Assembly: GCA_910589185.1 (NCBI GenBank)
Contig: CAJUSU010000005.1
Span: 1 to 64,000, forward strand
Source of the DNA: an uncultured Clostridia bacterium
GTDB lineage: Bacteria > Bacillota > Clostridia > TANB77 > CAG-508
Direction of reading: 5' to 3'
Length of the DNA stretch: 64,000 bases
Of this stretch, positions 40,327 through 52,401 are shown piece by piece. Positions within the stretch are counted from its first letter, which is position 1. The number at the start of each line of letters is the position of its first letter. The notes beneath the pieces are model-generated. The model was given only the letters and a program-made list of their open reading frames with translations, was not told the origin of the DNA and did no database searches. A program made the translations under genes and the position numbers.

Positions 40327-40581
40327 ATGGCAAATTATGAAAATGGAAATGTTTATGGTGGAGTAAGTACAGTAGAAAATGGAGCAGAATTTAAACCAGC
40401 AGGAGTACCAGAAAAAGTTAGTACTTGGAGTAAAATTAGAAACTTCTTATTTCAAGAAATTACAGTAACAATGACACCAAAGCAACAAAAAGTATTACAA
40501 GAAGTACATGATTTTTGGCATCAAGATGCAAAAGACTTTTTCTTTCAAGAAATAAAAATAATTGATAATATTACTCTATAA
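40327..40581 (+). CDS. hypothetical 84-residue protein
   Basis: A polar N-terminus of about 35 residues precedes two FFQE/LFQE repeats (KIRNFLFQEITVTMTPKQQK and DFFFQEIKIID). No family recognised. It has a strong AAAGGAGG site, its own gap upstream and a terminator downstream, so it is probably expressed as a single gene. Confidence 0.6.
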   Translation: MANYENGNVYGGVSTVENGAEFKPAGVPEKVSTWSKIRNFLFQEITVTMTPKQQKVLQEVHDFWHQDAKDFFFQEIKIIDNITL

Positions 40582-40620
40582 GTGATTTAGTATAATGAAA
40601 GAGTGTTTTAATGATGAAGT

Positions 40621-40653
40621 AAACAGAGGAGTTTAAAATACCTCTGTTTTTTT
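40621..40653 (+). terminator. rho-independent terminator
   Basis: The stem AAACAGAGG/CCTCTGTTT (40621-40629 with 40641-40649) is followed by T residues. Confidence 0.85.
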
Positions 40654-40773
40654 ATATCTGAAGACACTTTTTTCTAAAATATAAAAATAGTTAGAAATTA
40701 TCTAGATATACTTGAAAAATGCACAGTATTGATATAAAATTACATTGTTTAGGATATACTAAACAAATAGTAA

Positions 40774-41817
<1,044 letters not shown>

Positions 41818-41826
41818 AAAATAAAC

Positions 41827-41886
41827 CTAGAGGGGACACATCCTGTCCCTAAAGGGATACCCAGGGGAAGAATGTGTCCCCTTTAG
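41827..41886. repeat. palindromic element between gap and pgk
   Basis: CTAGAGGGGACACAT (about 41828) pairs with ATGTGTCCCCTTTAG (41872-41886), with a second small stem inside (CCCTAAAGGG). It shares GGGGAC/GTCCCC with the other palindromes but has a different core. It could act as a transcript end, an mRNA-stability hairpin or a mobile repeat. Confidence 0.6.
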
Positions 41887-41904
41887 AGAAGGAGGAAAAG
41901 AGGC

Positions 41905-43260
41905 ATGGAGAAAAAGACAGTTAGAGATATGGACGTAAAAGGAAAAGCAATTTTGGTTCGTTGTGACTTTAATGTACCAATGAAAGATGGAAAGATTCAA
42001 GATGATACTAGAATTAAAGCAGCTATTCCAACAATTCAATACTTAATGGATCAAGGAGTGAAAGTGGTTCTTTGTTCCCATTTAGGTAAACCAAAGCCAA
42101 AAGAGATGTCTGCAGAAGAAATGAAAGCAAAATATTCTTTAAACCCAGTAGCTGAGAGACTATCAGAAGAATTAGGAAAAGAAGTAAAATTTGCTGGTGA
42201 TACAACAGGTGATAGCGCTAAAGGAATGATTAGTGAATTAAAAGAGGGAGAAGCAGGACTAGTAGAAAATACTCGTTTTGATGCTAGAGAAACCAAAAAT
42301 GATGAAGTTTTATCAGCAGAGTTTGCTGATTTAGCTGATGGATATGTAAATGATGCTTTTGGAAGTGCTCATAGAGCACATAGTTCAACAGAAGGTGTTG
42401 CAAAGAAAATGGAAGAGCAGGGAAAAGAGACTGCTTTAGGTTTCTTAATGGAAAAAGAAGTAGAAGAGCTAGGCGCAGTATTAAAAAGTCCTGAAAAGCC
42501 ATTTGTTGCTATTCTAGGTGGAGCAAAAGTTTCAGATAAAATTGGAGTAATTACCAACTTAATTGAAAACGCAGGTGTTGATAAAATTTTAATTGGTGGA
42601 AAAATGGCAAATACTTTCTTAAAAGCTAGAGGATACAACATTGGAGATTCTAGTTATGAAGAAGATAAATTAGAAACAGCGGAAGCAATTATGAAGCTTG
42701 CAGTAGAAAAAGGAAAAGAATTAGTTCTTCCAACAGATTTAAAAGTTGCTCAAATTCCACAAGATGCAGAATTAACACCAGAAGTTGTAGAACAAGCACC
42801 AAGTATGGTGGTAAATGTAGAAGAAGGAATACCAGAGGGATACCAACCTTTTGATATTGGAGAGCAAACTTTAGACAGTTATGCTAATGCATTAGATGGT
42901 GCTAAAAAAGTTGTATGGAATGGACCATTAGGCTATACGGAGGCACCTAAATATGCAGTAGGTACAGAGACTGTGGCAAGATATATTGCTAAGAAGACAA
43001 AAGCAAAATGTGTTATTGGTGGTGGAGATTCAGTAGCTGCTGTTAACAAATTCTTGAATGAGGCAAGAACAAATGGTGAAGATATGGACGAATTTGACGA
43101 GAGGTTCCATCTTTCAACAGGGGGAGGAGCATCTCTAGAATTCTTAGAGGGCAAACAATTACCAGGAATTGCAATTATCCAAAATAGAAGAAACAAGACA
43201 ATTTCAGAAGGAAATCATCAAGGGCCAACTTCTACAAAAGATGTTGAAAAAGAATTTTAA
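41905..43260 (+). CDS. pgk: phosphoglycerate kinase
   Basis: 451 residues, longer than the usual 390-415. Substrate residues are in LVRCDFNVPMKDG, LCSHLGKPKP and ENTRFDARETKND; nucleotide binding is in AILGGAKVSDKIG and GGDSVAAVN. The extra length comes from an insertion near residues 285-315 and a C-terminal tail of about 25 polar residues after GIAIIQNRR. It makes ATP from 1,3-bisphosphoglycerate. Ribosome site GGAGG. Confidence 0.95.
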   Translation: MEKKTVRDMDVKGKAILVRCDFNVPMKDGKIQDDTRIKAAIPTIQYLMDQGVKVVLCSHLGKPKPKEMSAEEMKAKYSLNPVAERLSEELGKEVKFAGDTTGDSAKGMISELKEGEAGLVENTRFDARETKNDEVLSAEFADLADGYVNDAFGSAHRAHSSTEGVAKKMEEQGKETALGFLMEKEVEELGAVLKSPEKPFVAILGGAKVSDKIGVITNLIENAGVDKILIGGKMANTFLKARGYNIGDSSYEEDKLETAEAIMKLAVEKGKELVLPTDLKVAQIPQDAELTPEVVEQAPSMVVNVEEGIPEGYQPFDIGEQTLDSYANALDGAKKVVWNGPLGYTEAPKYAVGTETVARYIAKKTKAKCVIGGGDSVAAVNKFLNEARTNGEDMDEFDERFHLSTGGGASLEFLEGKQLPGIAIIQNRRNKTISEGNHQGPTSTKDVEKEF

Positions 43261-43288
43261 CAAATCATAATTTGAGAATAGAGGTGGA

Positions 43289-44038
43289 ATGATGAGAAAA
43301 AAAGTAATTGCAGGAAATTGGAAAATGAATATGCTTCCTAATGAAGCAATTGCATTTATTGAACAAATTACACCAATGGTAAAAGATACAGAAAATGAAG
43401 TAATACTTTGTGTACCATATATTGACCTTTTCTATAGCTTACTAAGTGCTCAAAAAACAAATATTAAAATAGGTGCACAAAATATGCATTGGGAAGAGAA
43501 AGGTGCTTACACAGGAGAAGTTTCAGGACAAATGCTAAAATCAATTGGAGTAGAATATGTTATTATAGGGCACTCAGAAAGAAGACAGTATTTTGCTGAA
43601 ACAGATGAAACAGTTAATAAAAAGGTAAAAGCTGCTTTATCAAATGGCTTAAAGCCAATTATTTGTGTGGGAGAGACATTAGAGCAAAGAGAACAAGGAA
43701 AGGCAGAAGAAATTATTACAAAGCAAACCATGCTTGCGTTAGAAGGATTAGCCAAAGAACAAATGGAAAATGTAGTTCTTGCTTATGAGCCAATTTGGGC
43801 AATAGGAACAGGGAAGACAGCTACATCAGAAGATGCAAATAATAGTATTAAATCTATTAGAAACAAAGTAGCAGAACTTTATGGGCAAGAGGTTGCTGAA
43901 AAAATAACTATTCTTTATGGAGGCAGTGTAAAAGCTGATAATGCAAAAGAACTATTCTCTACTACTGACATTGATGGTGGATTAGTAGGGGGAGCAAGTT
44001 TAAAAGTAGAAGAATTTAGTAAAATAGTGTTAGTTTAG
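43289..44038 (+). CDS. tpiA: triosephosphate isomerase
   Basis: 249 residues. GNWKMN (Lys), IGHSERRQYF (His), VLAYEPIWAIGTGKTAT (Glu and loop 6) and LYGGSVKADN are all present. It interconverts dihydroxyacetone phosphate and glyceraldehyde 3-phosphate. It overlaps a half-copy of the GGGACGT repeat at its stop. Ribosome site GAGGTGG. Confidence 0.96.
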   Translation: MMRKKVIAGNWKMNMLPNEAIAFIEQITPMVKDTENEVILCVPYIDLFYSLLSAQKTNIKIGAQNMHWEEKGAYTGEVSGQMLKSIGVEYVIIGHSERRQYFAETDETVNKKVKAALSNGLKPIICVGETLEQREQGKAEEIITKQTMLALEGLAKEQMENVVLAYEPIWAIGTGKTATSEDANNSIKSIRNKVAELYGQEVAEKITILYGGSVKADNAKELFSTTDIDGGLVGGASLKVEEFSKIVLV

Positions 44039-44115
44039 GGACGTTAAGTTAGCTGTTCAAACGCAAGTGAGTTACAGGTAACTTATGCAATCGAGTAAAG
44101 CGAGATTGTAAACTT
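44028..44115. other. half palindrome and small hairpins between tpiA and gpmI
   Basis: GTGTTAGTTTAGGGACGTTA at 44028 is a one-sided copy of the repeat arm. It is followed by hairpin-forming GCAAGTGAGTTAC/GGTAACTTATGC and CAATCG/CGAGATTG (about 44061-44111). No ORF. It may be repeat debris or an untranslated leader. Confidence 0.45.
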
Positions 44116-44137
44116 TGAAAAAGAAGGAGTAAAAATA

Positions 44138-45670
44138 ATGAGAAGAAAACCGATGATGCTAATGATTTTAGATGGATTTGGAATAAATGACAATGAAAAG
44201 GCAAATGCGGTAAAATTAGCAAACACACCTAATATAGATAAACTAATGAAAATATGGCCAACCACTGAAATTTATACTAGTGGTCTAAAGGTAGGACTTC
44301 CTGATGGACAAATGGGAAATTCAGAAGTAGGTCATACCAATATTGGTGCAGGAAGAATTGTATATCAAGATTTAACTAGAATTACAAAATCTATTGAAGA
44401 TGGTGACTTTTTTAGCATCAAAGAAATTACAGGAGCAATAGAAAATTGTAAAAAGAATCATTCTAAATTACACATTATGGGCTTATTATCAGATGGAGGA
44501 GTGCATAGTCATATTCGTCACTTAGTAGCTTTGTTAGAAGTTGCCAAGAGAAAAGATTTTGATGATGTTTATGTACATTGCTTTTTAGATGGAAGAGATA
44601 CTCCACCAGCTTCAGGAGAAAGCTATATTTCACAACTAGAGGAAAAAATGAAAGAAAAAGAAGTTGGAAAAATAGCAAGTATTTCAGGAAGATTCTATAG
44701 CATGGATAGAGACAAGAGATGGGAAAGAGTACAAAAAGCATATGATGCTTTAGTGAAGGGCGAGGGAGAAAAGGCAACATCAGCGATTTCAGCTATTGAA
44801 AGTTCTTATCAACAAGAGGTATTTGACGAATTTGTACTTCCAACCGTAATTTGTAATAGTAATAATGAGCCAGTAGCAACAATTCAAGATAAAGACTCTG
44901 TTATCTTCTTTAATTATAGACCAGATAGAGCAAGAGAAATTACAAGAAGCTTAGTAGATCCAGAATTTGATGGTTTTACAACTAAACCGTTAGATTTATA
45001 TTATGTATGTTTTACTCAATATGATGAAACTATTCCAAATGTTCAAATCGCTTTTAAGCCAGAAAGCTTAAAAAATACTTTTGGAGAATATGTTTCAAAT
45101 CAAGGACTAACCCAATTAAGAATTGCAGAAACAGAGAAGTATGCACATGTTACTTTCTTCTTTAATGGAGGAGAGGAAAAACAATATCCAGGTGAAGACA
45201 GAATATTAGTACCATCTCCAAAAGTTCAGACGTATGATATGCAACCAGAAATGAGTGCAGTAGAGGTAACTGATAAAGTAGTAGAAGCAATTGAATCTGA
45301 TAAGTATGATTGTATTATTTTAAATTATGCCAATCCAGATATGGTTGGACACACTGGAAATTTAGAAGCGGCAATTAAAGCAATTGAGACAATTGATGAG
45401 TGCGTAGAAAGAGTAGTATCAGCTATTGAAGAAAAGAATGGTATTATTCTTATGACAGCAGATCATGGAAATGCAGAGCAAATGATAGACTATAAGACAG
45501 GGGAGCCACATACTGCTCATACAACTAATGTTGTACCACTTGTATTGATTGGAGTAGAAGGTGTGCAATTAAAGGTAGGAAAGCTTGCAGATTTAGCACC
45601 AACTATGTTAGATTTAATGGAATTACCAAAGCCAGAAGAAATGACAGGAGAGAGCATTATTCAAAAATGA
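44138..45670 (+). CDS. gpmI: 2,3-bisphosphoglycerate-independent phosphoglycerate mutase
   Basis: 510 residues. An alkaline-phosphatase fold with the metal and Ser site in [10 protein letters not shown] and [22 protein letters not shown]; the substrate loop has HIRHLVALL and [14 protein letters not shown]-terminal ligands are in [10 protein letters not shown] and [10 protein letters not shown]. It converts 3- to 2-phosphoglycerate with manganese. Ribosome site AGAAGGAG. Confidence 0.95.
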   Translation: MRRKPMMLMILDGFGINDNEKANAVKLANTPNIDKLMKIWPTTEIYTSGLKVGLPDGQMGNSEVGHTNIGAGRIVYQDLTRITKSIEDGDFFSIKEITGAIENCKKNHSKLHIMGLLSDGGVHSHIRHLVALLEVAKRKDFDDVYVHCFLDGRDTPPASGESYISQLEEKMKEKEVGKIASISGRFYSMDRDKRWERVQKAYDALVKGEGEKATSAISAIESSYQQEVFDEFVLPTVICNSNNEPVATIQDKDSVIFFNYRPDRAREITRSLVDPEFDGFTTKPLDLYYVCFTQYDETIPNVQIAFKPESLKNTFGEYVSNQGLTQLRIAETEKYAHVTFFFNGGEEKQYPGEDRILVPSPKVQTYDMQPEMSAVEVTDKVVEAIESDKYDCIILNYANPDMVGHTGNLEAAIKAIETIDECVERVVSAIEEKNGIILMTADHGNAEQMIDYKTGEPHTAHTTNVVPLVLIGVEGVQLKVGKLADLAPTMLDLMELPKPEEMTGESIIQK

Positions 45671-45674
45671 TTTT

Positions 45675-45795
45675 AAGTTAAATTATTGCATTGTTTGGCT
45701 ACGCATACTGACGTTGTAATCAGCAAAGCCTCAACAACCTCGGCAGCCTTGTGCGAACTGCACTTTAGCAGTAATTTAATTAAAATAATTAAAAA
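45675..45795. other. structured intergenic sequence before eno
   Basis: About 120 bases bounded by TTAAATTATTGC and its near reverse complement GCAGTAATTTAA, with a GC-richer centre (CTCGGCAGCCTTGTGCG) that differs from the AT-rich surroundings. It may be a small repeat or an RNA leader of eno; I see no ORF and no known riboswitch. Confidence 0.35.
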
Positions 45796-45816
45796 TAAAG
45801 AAAGAAAGGAAGTTAA

Positions 45817-47121
<1,305 letters not shown>

Positions 47122-47138
47122 ATAGAATAATGATAATA

Positions 47139-47184
47139 AAAGTGGCTGTAACGGAGATGAACTCCCCGTTATAGCCACTTTTTC
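47139..47184 (+). terminator. terminator after eno
   Basis: The stem AAAGTGGCTGTAACGG pairs with CCGTTATAGCCACTTTT around AGATGAACTCC, followed by T residues. It also reads acceptably from the other strand for the convergent gene. Confidence 0.85.
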
Positions 47185-47186
47185 GA

Positions 47187-47576
47187 CTACTCCTCTAATA
47201 CCAGAAAAATTGCTTCGCTGGGAAGGGCGGAGGGTTGCCGAAAGGCAATTTGGATAGGTGAATCCTCAAAGAGATAAAGATTGGTTACAATGAACCAAAG
47301 TGCACGGTGGTTTGCGTCATAGCATGGCTCAGAGCGTAGAGCGATTGCGCCGATGTGCCGTTGGGAAGAACCATAGTGAAGTGCAAAAGAGCAATCACCG
47401 TTTACGAGAGAGATTGCAGGTGTTAGTTCTTTGACGCCTGCCTGCATCATCAGTTCTTCAACAACATCTTTACGCATAAAGTGCCACGCATCTTTAGCAA
47501 GATCCTGTCCGCCGTCCAGCTCTTGGAGAAACTCCAAAATATTTTTGCCTTTTGGAATAGAAACTACGAAATCCAT
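47187..47576 (-). CDS. hypothetical protein, probably acquired by transfer
   Basis: 129 residues, MDFVVSIPKGKNILEFLQEL onward; I do not recognise a family. Its codon use stands apart: many G/C-ending codons (GAG CTG GAC GGC GGA CAG) and two in-frame CGG codons, in SSQRHIG and IAFRQPS, read straight through to a normal stop. If CGG causes a +1 shift in this genome, the protein would be broken after about 70 residues. The gene is therefore probably a recent import that may not be functional here. AAGGAGG precedes the ATG. Confidence 0.6.
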   Translation of the reverse strand: MDFVVSIPKGKNILEFLQELDGGQDLAKDAWHFMRKDVVEELMMQAGVKELTPAISLVNGDCSFALHYGSSQRHIGAIALRSEPCYDANHRALWFIVTNLYLFEDSPIQIAFRQPSALPSEAIFLVLEE

Positions 47577-47751
47577 TAAAAAGCCTCCTTCAAAAAGTTG
47601 TTCTTCATAATTCCTTTGCCAATTACTTAGGATATTACCTAAATATGAAGATTATTATACCACGTTTGAAGTAAAATTACAAATAATCAAGAAAAGTTTT
47701 AAAATGTAGTAGCAAATTAGGGAAAATTGTGATAAAATAAACATCATAAAT

Positions 47752-47827
47752 TGGGGTATCGCCAAGCGGTAAGGCATCGGACTCTGACTCCGACATTTCC
47801 TAGGTTCGAATCCTAGTACCCCAACCA
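47752..47827 (+). tRNA. tRNA-Gln (anticodon CTG)
   Basis: A cloverleaf with acceptor TGGGGTA/TACCCCA, T-loop GGTTCGAATCC and an encoded CCA end. The anticodon loop ACTCTGACT puts CTG at 47784-47786, reading CAG. Body and D-arm match bacterial tRNA-Gln. A terminator follows directly. Confidence 0.9.
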
Positions 47828-47828
47828 A

Positions 47829-47853
47829 AAAAGAGCCGTTAGGCTCTTTTTCT
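47829..47853 (+). terminator. tRNA terminator
   Basis: AAGAGCC/GGCTCTT with a four-base loop and a T-run, right after the tRNA. Confidence 0.88.
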
Positions 47854-47858
47854 ATGTT

Positions 47859-50501
47859 TTATTTCATTTTATTTGTTAATGTTTTATATCTAATAAAGAA
47901 TACTAATCCACCTAGTAATGTAATTATAATGAAGATAGAAAGAGTTACTTTTATACCAGTTTGAGGTATGCTTCCTGGAGCAGTGGTATTATCATTATTA
48001 GAAGAGTTAGACGAATTTTGATTTTGCTTTTTAACACCATCTACAAAAACTTCAGCATTTATATCAGATTTCACACTTAATGGTTGTGTATAGAAAATAT
48101 GTTGATTTCCACCCTTAACTGCTACTTCTTTGATGTAAAGGTAAAGGGTATCTGCATTTGCAATTTCTGAAAAATTAGAAACTTTTCTGGAATCTATTTC
48201 AAACTGTAAGCTAGTGTTTGAGGTTTGGGTTTCTGAAATTTTAATCCAATTATCAATGCTTTGCTCATTAGCATAAGGGGAGAGGTAATAGTAATATTCT
48301 ACAGTATCATTTGTAGTAGCCCTATTAACTTTGTCTATTTCTATTTGTACTAAAACATAATCCTTTTTAGTATCTTTAGTGTAATGATATGTTTGAGCCT
48401 TTTTTACAACTGTAATGGCATTATTGAAATCAGAATTTTTGGCTTCTACTTTTTCATCTGGTTTATTATCATCTTTATCGTCAGGTTTTTCAGTTACAGG
48501 CTTTGAAGCAACTGATATAGATTGTGTAGTGGTTTTGCCTTCAAAACTAATGGTTACAGAAGTTTGACTAATGGTTAAATTAGTTCCATTTGAAATACTG
48601 TAATCAGAAGAATCTAAAGTACGAGAAGTATTGTTATTGTAATTTGCTTTTACTACCATGCCAGCTGGATTGAAATTTTCACCTTCGTAATAAGAAGTCT
48701 TAGAAGGTGATGTCACAATTTCAATGTTCTTTAAAGAAATGTCTTCTACAGCTGAAGTAGTATATGCTTTTATGGTACTATCCCCATTTAAGAAGTTAGT
48801 ATTCTCAGAAGATAATTTACTAAGATCATCCCAATCATTTAATTCGCCAGAAGTATTTTGAGTTGTAAAGAAACATTTTCCTGTTTCTATTTTTACATTA
48901 TCAAAAGTAGGTACAGAGTCTACTTTTGTTTCTAATGAAAATGTTGCACTCGTAGCATTGGCAGTTTGGATTTCTACTGCAATAAAAAAGCTAGAAGATT
49001 TTATTTCAATAGGGGTCGCAAATTCTAAAGTATGAAAGCCACTAGAAATAGTTTGTGATTCGCCAGCTTTTAAGCTAACTAATTGTAAATCTGATTTCGA
49101 TTTATTAGTTCCATTAGGATTTACATACACTTTACAAGTATAAGTTTCTGGAGCATATAACGAAATTTGTGTAATGTATTCTTTATTAGAAGTTTGTTTA
49201 TTAAAAGCATTACCTAAAAAGATTTTATTTCCATTATAAGACATTTGATAAGCTGGGTAGAATTCATCATATTGATAAATGTTTTCATAATTAATGTTGT
49301 TACTAGCTTTTACAATACCAAAAAGGGTTCTGGCAATATTAGCATCTTCATAAGAAACATACATAAATCCGTTATCACCCATAGGAATATAAGCAATGTC
49401 ATTTTCAATAGTAAATCCTGCACTTTCAATAAAGGTATTTGGAATTTCAGCAGCTGTTGACCAACCATTAGCAATACATTGTGCTTGATAGGTTTTAAAT
49501 ATTTCTTCTTTTAAATCAGATAATGGAGCTTCTTGTCTTTCACCCCAAGAATTTCTAACAATCCAAGCTCCTTTATTAGTTGGTCTAGCTGATTCAGCAA
49601 AGTTGTTAATATCGTAGTTATCATCCCAACCAACAATGGAAACAGCATGGTCGAGAGGATGAAGAGTGCTTGAATTACAATACTTAGCACCAGTAGCATT
49701 ATTGTAACATGAAAATGCTGTGGTAGAGGAAGAGTTGCCATGCATAGAAGCATATACAGCACCATAATTTTGAATATGTTGTTTAATCTGATTTTGGATT
49801 TCTAATGCTTTGGCTGAGTCTGTTTCAGTTCGGTAATTAGCAAAATCTACAGTATCATATACTTGACTAGCTACTGCTTTATTTTGAATTTCACTTAAAT
49901 TAATTAAAGTTGTGCTATTTTGAAAAGGCATTTCACTTTCTGCAATAGCCCCCTGTCCATTTGTTAAATAGGAAATAGCAGTATACCATTGACCACCATC
50001 ATTTGCAGTTCTATTATAACCACGAGGATTGGTAGCATTATCTAAAAAATATTTGCTAGTAGCATATTCCATATGCCTTTCGGAATAGTCATATACTTTT
50101 GCAGAAGCTCCTTTTTTATAATCTGTCATAGCAAGATTAGTTTCTAGAGAAGAGAGAGTTGCAAAAGCCCAACAAGAATTAGTTTGCATTTGATTTCTAA
50201 TTACTAAGTTTGTAGAGATAGTATCTTTTAAACTATAACGAGGGTCAGTATAAGCTCTTAAAGCCCTAAAAAATGGATTTTGAGTTTGTGAGCTACTAGC
50301 TGTTATGCCATATAATCTGGGTTGCATAGTGTTCCTTTTTTCCTCTTCTGAGAGCTCTAACCATTTCTTGAAATCATCAGTATAATCTACTGGTTGTAAA
50401 GAATTTGCAATATTACTTGCTAATGATTTTGAACCTAATAATAGGGTAAGAATAAAAATGAATAAAATTTTTATTATAAAATTTTTCGTTAGTTTTTTCA
50501 T
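47859..50501 (-). CDS. cell-wall-anchored C1A (papain-like) cysteine peptidase
   Basis: 880 residues with a signal peptide (FIIKILFIFILTLLLGSKSLA). The peptidase domain has NSCWAFATLSSLETN (Cys), LDHAVSIVGWDDNYD (His) and GAWIVRNSWGE (Asn). Then come a beta-rich lectin-like region, an Ig-like domain (about residues 590-660, SPSKTSYYEGENFNPAGM), and a low-complexity stretch ending in the sortase signal IPQTG, a membrane helix and basic residues. It is probably a secreted protease fixed to peptidoglycan. Confidence 0.85.
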   Translation of the reverse strand: MKKLTKNFIIKILFIFILTLLLGSKSLASNIANSLQPVDYTDDFKKWLELSEEEKRNTMQPRLYGITASSSQTQNPFFRALRAYTDPRYSLKDTISTNLVIRNQMQTNSCWAFATLSSLETNLAMTDYKKGASAKVYDYSERHMEYATSKYFLDNATNPRGYNRTANDGGQWYTAISYLTNGQGAIAESEMPFQNSTTLINLSEIQNKAVASQVYDTVDFANYRTETDSAKALEIQNQIKQHIQNYGAVYASMHGNSSSTTAFSCYNNATGAKYCNSSTLHPLDHAVSIVGWDDNYDINNFAESARPTNKGAWIVRNSWGERQEAPLSDLKEEIFKTYQAQCIANGWSTAAEIPNTFIESAGFTIENDIAYIPMGDNGFMYVSYEDANIARTLFGIVKASNNINYENIYQYDEFYPAYQMSYNGNKIFLGNAFNKQTSNKEYITQISLYAPETYTCKVYVNPNGTNKSKSDLQLVSLKAGESQTISSGFHTLEFATPIEIKSSSFFIAVEIQTANATSATFSLETKVDSVPTFDNVKIETGKCFFTTQNTSGELNDWDDLSKLSSENTNFLNGDSTIKAYTTSAVEDISLKNIEIVTSPSKTSYYEGENFNPAGMVVKANYNNNTSRTLDSSDYSISNGTNLTISQTSVTISFEGKTTTQSISVASKPVTEKPDDKDDNKPDEKVEAKNSDFNNAITVVKKAQTYHYTKDTKKDYVLVQIEIDKVNRATTNDTVEYYYYLSPYANEQSIDNWIKISETQTSNTSLQFEIDSRKVSNFSEIANADTLYLYIKEVAVKGGNQHIFYTQPLSVKSDINAEVFVDGVKKQNQNSSNSSNNDNTTAPGSIPQTGIKVTLSIFIIITLLGGLVFFIRYKTLTNKMK

Positions 50502-50603
50502 AAGTTTTCTCCTTTGATATTTTCTAAACTCATTATATCTATTTTAGCAAGAAAAGTAAATGAATTTACAACATTTTTAGACAAAATTAGATAAATATTT
50601 ACT

Positions 50604-50648
50604 CATAAAAAACACACCTCAAAATATTAGGTTTTTGAGGTGTGTTTC
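50604..50648 (-). terminator. terminator of the VWA surface-protein gene
   Basis: Read on the minus strand, AAACACACCTCAAAAA pairs with TTTTGAGGTGTGTTTTTT and ends in T residues. Confidence 0.8.
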
Positions 50649-50670
50649 ATTGACGCTTTTCATTTTAAAA

Positions 50671-52170
50671 TTATTTTAATTTCTTAAAGAAATATATTCT
50701 TGAGATAGCAAATATTGCAATTACAATTGTTGAAACTAAAACAATCATAGTAGTGTAATTTCCTGTTTGAGGAAGTGGCTTTTTGATAACTGTTTCATCA
50801 TCTGATTTAACATATCTTACACGAATTTTTGAAAATTCAGTAGCTGTTTCTTGTTTCTTTTGATTTTCGTAATTGTATTCTAAATCTACTTTAGAGTTAG
50901 TAGGTAATATCTTGTCGACAATTTCTTTGTTATAATCATCTTTTAATGTTAGTTTGTAGCTTAAAGTAGCAACTTCACCGCTATTCAAAAGTTCAATATT
51001 CCAAGTAATGCTATTATCTGCATAATCTATTTTTTCTGATACTTTTCCAATGTTAGGAGATTTAACATATTCAAAATTAAAGTTTTCAACAATCTCTTTA
51101 GGGAAGTAGTCTTTAATAACTACATCTTTGATAAAGGTATCTTTTTGATTAGCAATATCTTCATAAATACTTTCATTCATAGTATCATATAGATTTTCGT
51201 AATCAATATGGAAGAACTTACCAACACTTGGAACAATAGGTTTTTCAGGTGTTCCGAAAATTTCTTCTGCTAATTGTCCATAAGTAGTATTAGGATCAGC
51301 GCCTTCTGGAAGAGAAGCACCAGGAACTTTATTGTTAGTTTCATTTAATCCCATTAAGATAGAGTACATATGAATTCCTTTTGCACTTAAATCTTGTAAT
51401 TTTTTAGTAGTAGCCTTTGCTACAACACCTGAGTATTGAAGAGTAGTTTCAGTATTTAAGCATAAATTTGGTACACCGTCTGATAATACAATAATATATC
51501 TTGCTACATTTTCATCTGTAGAAAAGTTCTTTTCAGCAACGCTAAGTCCTGCTTCAATATTAGTATAGGTTCCTTGATCTTTTTTGTAATCTTCAATTTT
51601 AGCTTTTAAGTCAGCTTCTGAATTAGTTAATCCAGATAATAATTTAGCATCATTTTCAGTTCCATAAACTGCACCTTCTGCAACTTTTACACTAGAGAAA
51701 GATACAAGACCAATTTTTGCATTTTCAAATTTCTCAAGTAAAGATTTAGTAAAGTCATTAGCAGCCTCTGCAACATAATCTGTTTTTATTTTATTATTAT
51801 ATTGTTTTGTCATACTGTAAGAATTATCTAATACGAAGAAAACTTCTAAATTTTTCTTTGTCAAATCTTCGTTTTGCATTAGATTTTTAACAGTTAAAGT
51901 TAAGATAGCCTCTTTTTTCTCAGCATCGAAACTAGTTAATTCTTTTGTGAATTCTCCGATTTTATCACCATTAGCTGGGTCTGTAATAGGAATTTCACAA
52001 AGCTTTTTTTCTACTAATTCTAAAGTAGTAACTCCTGGAACTACTGTGTTAGAATTTGTTTCATTGTTGCCATTATTTCCTGTATTAATTGTTACAGCAA
52101 AAACTGGTGAAGTGATAAGTAACATCATCATTAAAAATGCTATAACACGTACTAAATTTCTTTTCATCAT
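50671..52170 (-). CDS. VWA-domain LPxTG surface protein
   Basis: 499 residues with a signal peptide (VIAFLMMMLLITSPVFA). A von Willebrand A domain (about residues 100-320) has the metal site FVLDNSYSMTKQ (DxSxS), with IIVLSDGVPNL. A DUF11-like beta domain follows, then KPLPQTGNYTTMIVLVSTIV and a basic end, the sortase signal. It may be an adhesin or a pilus tip. Ribosome site AAGGAGAG. Confidence 0.85.
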   Translation of the reverse strand: MMKRNLVRVIAFLMMMLLITSPVFAVTINTGNNGNNETNSNTVVPGVTTLELVEKKLCEIPITDPANGDKIGEFTKELTSFDAEKKEAILTLTVKNLMQNEDLTKKNLEVFFVLDNSYSMTKQYNNKIKTDYVAEAANDFTKSLLEKFENAKIGLVSFSSVKVAEGAVYGTENDAKLLSGLTNSEADLKAKIEDYKKDQGTYTNIEAGLSVAEKNFSTDENVARYIIVLSDGVPNLCLNTETTLQYSGVVAKATTKKLQDLSAKGIHMYSILMGLNETNNKVPGASLPEGADPNTTYGQLAEEIFGTPEKPIVPSVGKFFHIDYENLYDTMNESIYEDIANQKDTFIKDVVIKDYFPKEIVENFNFEYVKSPNIGKVSEKIDYADNSITWNIELLNSGEVATLSYKLTLKDDYNKEIVDKILPTNSKVDLEYNYENQKKQETATEFSKIRVRYVKSDDETVIKKPLPQTGNYTTMIVLVSTIVIAIFAISRIYFFKKLK

Positions 52171-52401
52171 TCATCTCTCCTTATAAAATCAATTTATTCT
52201 CCTTTATTATATCCTATAAATATATTTTTTTCAAGGAAATTTTACAACTTCTAAATCTTTTCAAAAAGCATATTGACATTTTATGACATATATTGCTAAA
52301 ATATAACAAAATGTTATACTGTAGCACGAAATAAAATGTGACTATAGTGTATAAAAATAGGAAGGAAGTAGATACTAAAGAAAAAGGAGGAAAAAATAAA
52401 G

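Noticed and set aside
47187..47576. Applying the +1 shift to this gene
   Set aside because: Frame 0 is a complete ORF with a ribosome site; shifting gives a stop about 25 codons later. Treated as imported.
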